From CADEED01 sp046733635 (GTDB lineage: Bacteria; Pseudomonadota; Gammaproteobacteria; Steroidobacterales; Steroidobacteraceae), in NCBI GenBank assembly GCA_046733635.1, contig JBKPPO010000255.1:1-21606 (forward strand): a stretch of DNA of 21,606 nt, read 5' to 3'. Shown here piece by piece: positions 20,780 to 21,606 of the stretch. Below the pieces are notes generated by a model. That model searched no databases, was not told the DNA's origin, and saw only the letters and a list, made by a program, of their open reading frames with translations. Each line of letters opens with the position of its first letter. The stretch's first letter is position 1. The position numbers and the translations under genes were made by a program.

Positions 20780-21150
20780 ACAAATCTCCGGAAGTGGATG
20801 CCTACATCGCGGGATTTCCCGCGGCGGTGCAGGCGCGGCTCAGGAAGGTGCGCGCCACGCTGCGCAAGGCGGCGCCCAACGCCACCGAGGTCATCAGCTA
20901 CCGCATTCCCGCGTACAAGGTGCACGGCATCGTCGTGTTCTTCGCGGGATTCAAAGGCCACATCGGTTTGTTCCCGCCCGTGCGCGGCAACGACACGCTC
21001 GTCAAGGCCGTGGCGAAATACGCCGGGCCCAAGGGCAACCTGCGCTTCAAACATGACGAACCCTTGCCGCTGCCGCTGATCTCGCGCATCGTGCGGCACC
21101 ACGTGAAGCAGGATCTCGCCAGGGCCGCGGCCCGCAAAGGAAAACGCTGA
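20776..21150 (+). CDS. DUF1801 (YdhG-like) protein
   Basis: A 124-residue protein of the DUF1801/YdhG-like family, recognised by VDAYIAGFPAAVQARLRKVRATLRKAAP, then EVISYRIPAYKVHG, FFAGFKGHIGLFPP, and the C-terminal KGNLRFKHDEPLPLPLISRIV segment. Family members are small cytosolic alpha/beta proteins; a frataxin-like iron chaperone role has been proposed for a Bacillus relative, but the function here is unknown. The last ten residues are basic. It overlaps the GFA gene by four bases and shares one base with the next start (TGATG), so it sits firmly in the unit. Confidence 0.85.
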   Translation: MNKSPEVDAYIAGFPAAVQARLRKVRATLRKAAPNATEVISYRIPAYKVHGIVVFFAGFKGHIGLFPPVRGNDTLVKAVAKYAGPKGNLRFKHDEPLPLPLISRIVRHHVKQDLARAAARKGKR

Positions 21151-21606
21151 TGTCCAACTACCGTCTCGCCCAGGTCAACGTCGCGAAACTCAGGGCGCCG
21201 CTCGACTCTCCGCAGCTCAAGGACTTCGTCGACAATCTCGATCGCATCAACGCGCTGGCCGAAGGGTCGCCGGGTTTCGAATGGCGATTGAAAGGCGAGG
21301 GCAACGATGCCACTTCGTTGCGCGGTTTCGGCGACGACGTCATCGTCAACATGTCCGTGTGGCGTGACGCGGACTCCCTGCGCGCGTTCGTCTATCGATC
21401 CGCGCACGCCCCGATCATGAAACGCCGTCGCGAGTGGTTCTCGCGCATGGCCGAAGCCTACATGTGCCTCTGGTGGGTGCCTGCCGGGCACGAGCCCACG
21501 GTGGAGGAGGCGAAGGCGCGCCTCGATCTGCTGCAGGCCAAGGGCCCGACGCCCGAGTCGTTCACGTTCGGTGAGGCCTTCTCCGCACCGGATGCTCACG
21601 AAGCCG
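21150..21606 (+). CDS. DUF3291 family protein (3' end outside window)
   Basis: At least 152 codons, open to the right edge. The ATG at 21150 overlaps the previous stop by one base (TGATG) and has AAAGGA (21136-21141) as Shine-Dalgarno sequence. The translation MSNYRLAQVNVAKLRAPLDS, INALAEGSPGFEWRLKG, VNMSVWRDADSLRAFVYRS, MKRRREWF, LWWVPAGHEPTVEEA and GPTPESFTFG matches DUF3291, a ferredoxin-like (dimeric alpha-beta barrel) fold related to antibiotic biosynthesis monooxygenases. The family has about 150-160 residues, so only a few residues should be missing. Function unknown. Confidence 0.87.
   Translation, partial: MSNYRLAQVNVAKLRAPLDSPQLKDFVDNLDRINALAEGSPGFEWRLKGEGNDATSLRGFGDDVIVNMSVWRDADSLRAFVYRSAHAPIMKRRREWFSRMAEAYMCLWWVPAGHEPTVEEAKARLDLLQAKGPTPESFTFGEAFSAPDAHEA

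Noticed and set aside
1..21606. Mobile elements, prophage, CRISPR or attachment site at tRNA-Thr
   Set aside because: No transposase or integrase, no regular spacer-repeat pattern, and no repeat of the tRNA 3' end was noticed elsewhere in the window.

Overview
The window comes from a GC-rich (about two-thirds G+C by eye), Gram-negative proteobacterium. The type IV minor-pilin operon, the lipid A-type acyltransferases, the ArnT-like transferase and the c-di-GMP proteins suggest a gammaproteobacterium near Xanthomonadales, Nevskiales or Steroidobacterales. That placement is inferred from gene content and is not proven. Almost the whole window is coding. I see no insertion sequence, prophage, CRISPR array or rRNA.

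Layout. (1) 1-2882, minus strand: a tightly overlapping minor (pseudo)pilin operon, fimT/gspH-pilV-pilW-pilX-pilE, with pilE running off the left edge. (2) 2987-3421, plus: an Irr-like Fur-family regulator, divergent from the pilins across a 104-bp region that holds a perfect 8-bp dyad. (3) 3525-4485, plus: tRNA-Thr(CGT), then, six bases after its CCA, an LpxL/HtrB-type acyltransferase. (4) 4583-6305, plus: an EAL-domain protein with a degraded active site and a very basic 75-residue protein. (5) 6302-7534: a LysR-type regulator (minus) divergent from a 60-residue membrane peptide, with two perfect dyads between them. (6) 7501-10811, minus: a two-gene unit, cytochrome P450 then a fatty acyl-AMP ligase fused to its own carrier-protein domain. 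(7) 10917-15021, plus: DUF374/LpxJ-type acyltransferase, polyprenyl-phosphate-type GT2, LAB_N membrane protein and ArnT-like GT39/83 enzyme, which looks like an envelope-glycolipid modification operon. (8) 15210-17882, plus: GAF-PAS-PAS-GGDEF-EAL c-di-GMP enzyme. (9) 17964-21606, plus: secreted GH95 alpha-L-fucosidase followed by three start/stop-overlapped small genes (GFA/CENP-V, DUF1801, DUF3291); the last runs off the right edge.

How the genes may work together. Two themes recur: surface lipid remodelling (two acyltransferases, acyl activation and oxidation, sugar transfer) and c-di-GMP with type IV pili. The P450/FAAL-ACP unit and the acyltransferase/ArnT-like operon diverge from one intergenic region of about 105 bp. 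This raises the possibility that an oxidised, carrier-bound fatty acid made by the first is used by the second. Several genes (fur-like, lysR, P450, possibly fimT) have no Shine-Dalgarno sequence and carry a good -10 box only 6-8 bases before the start codon, suggesting leaderless transcripts.
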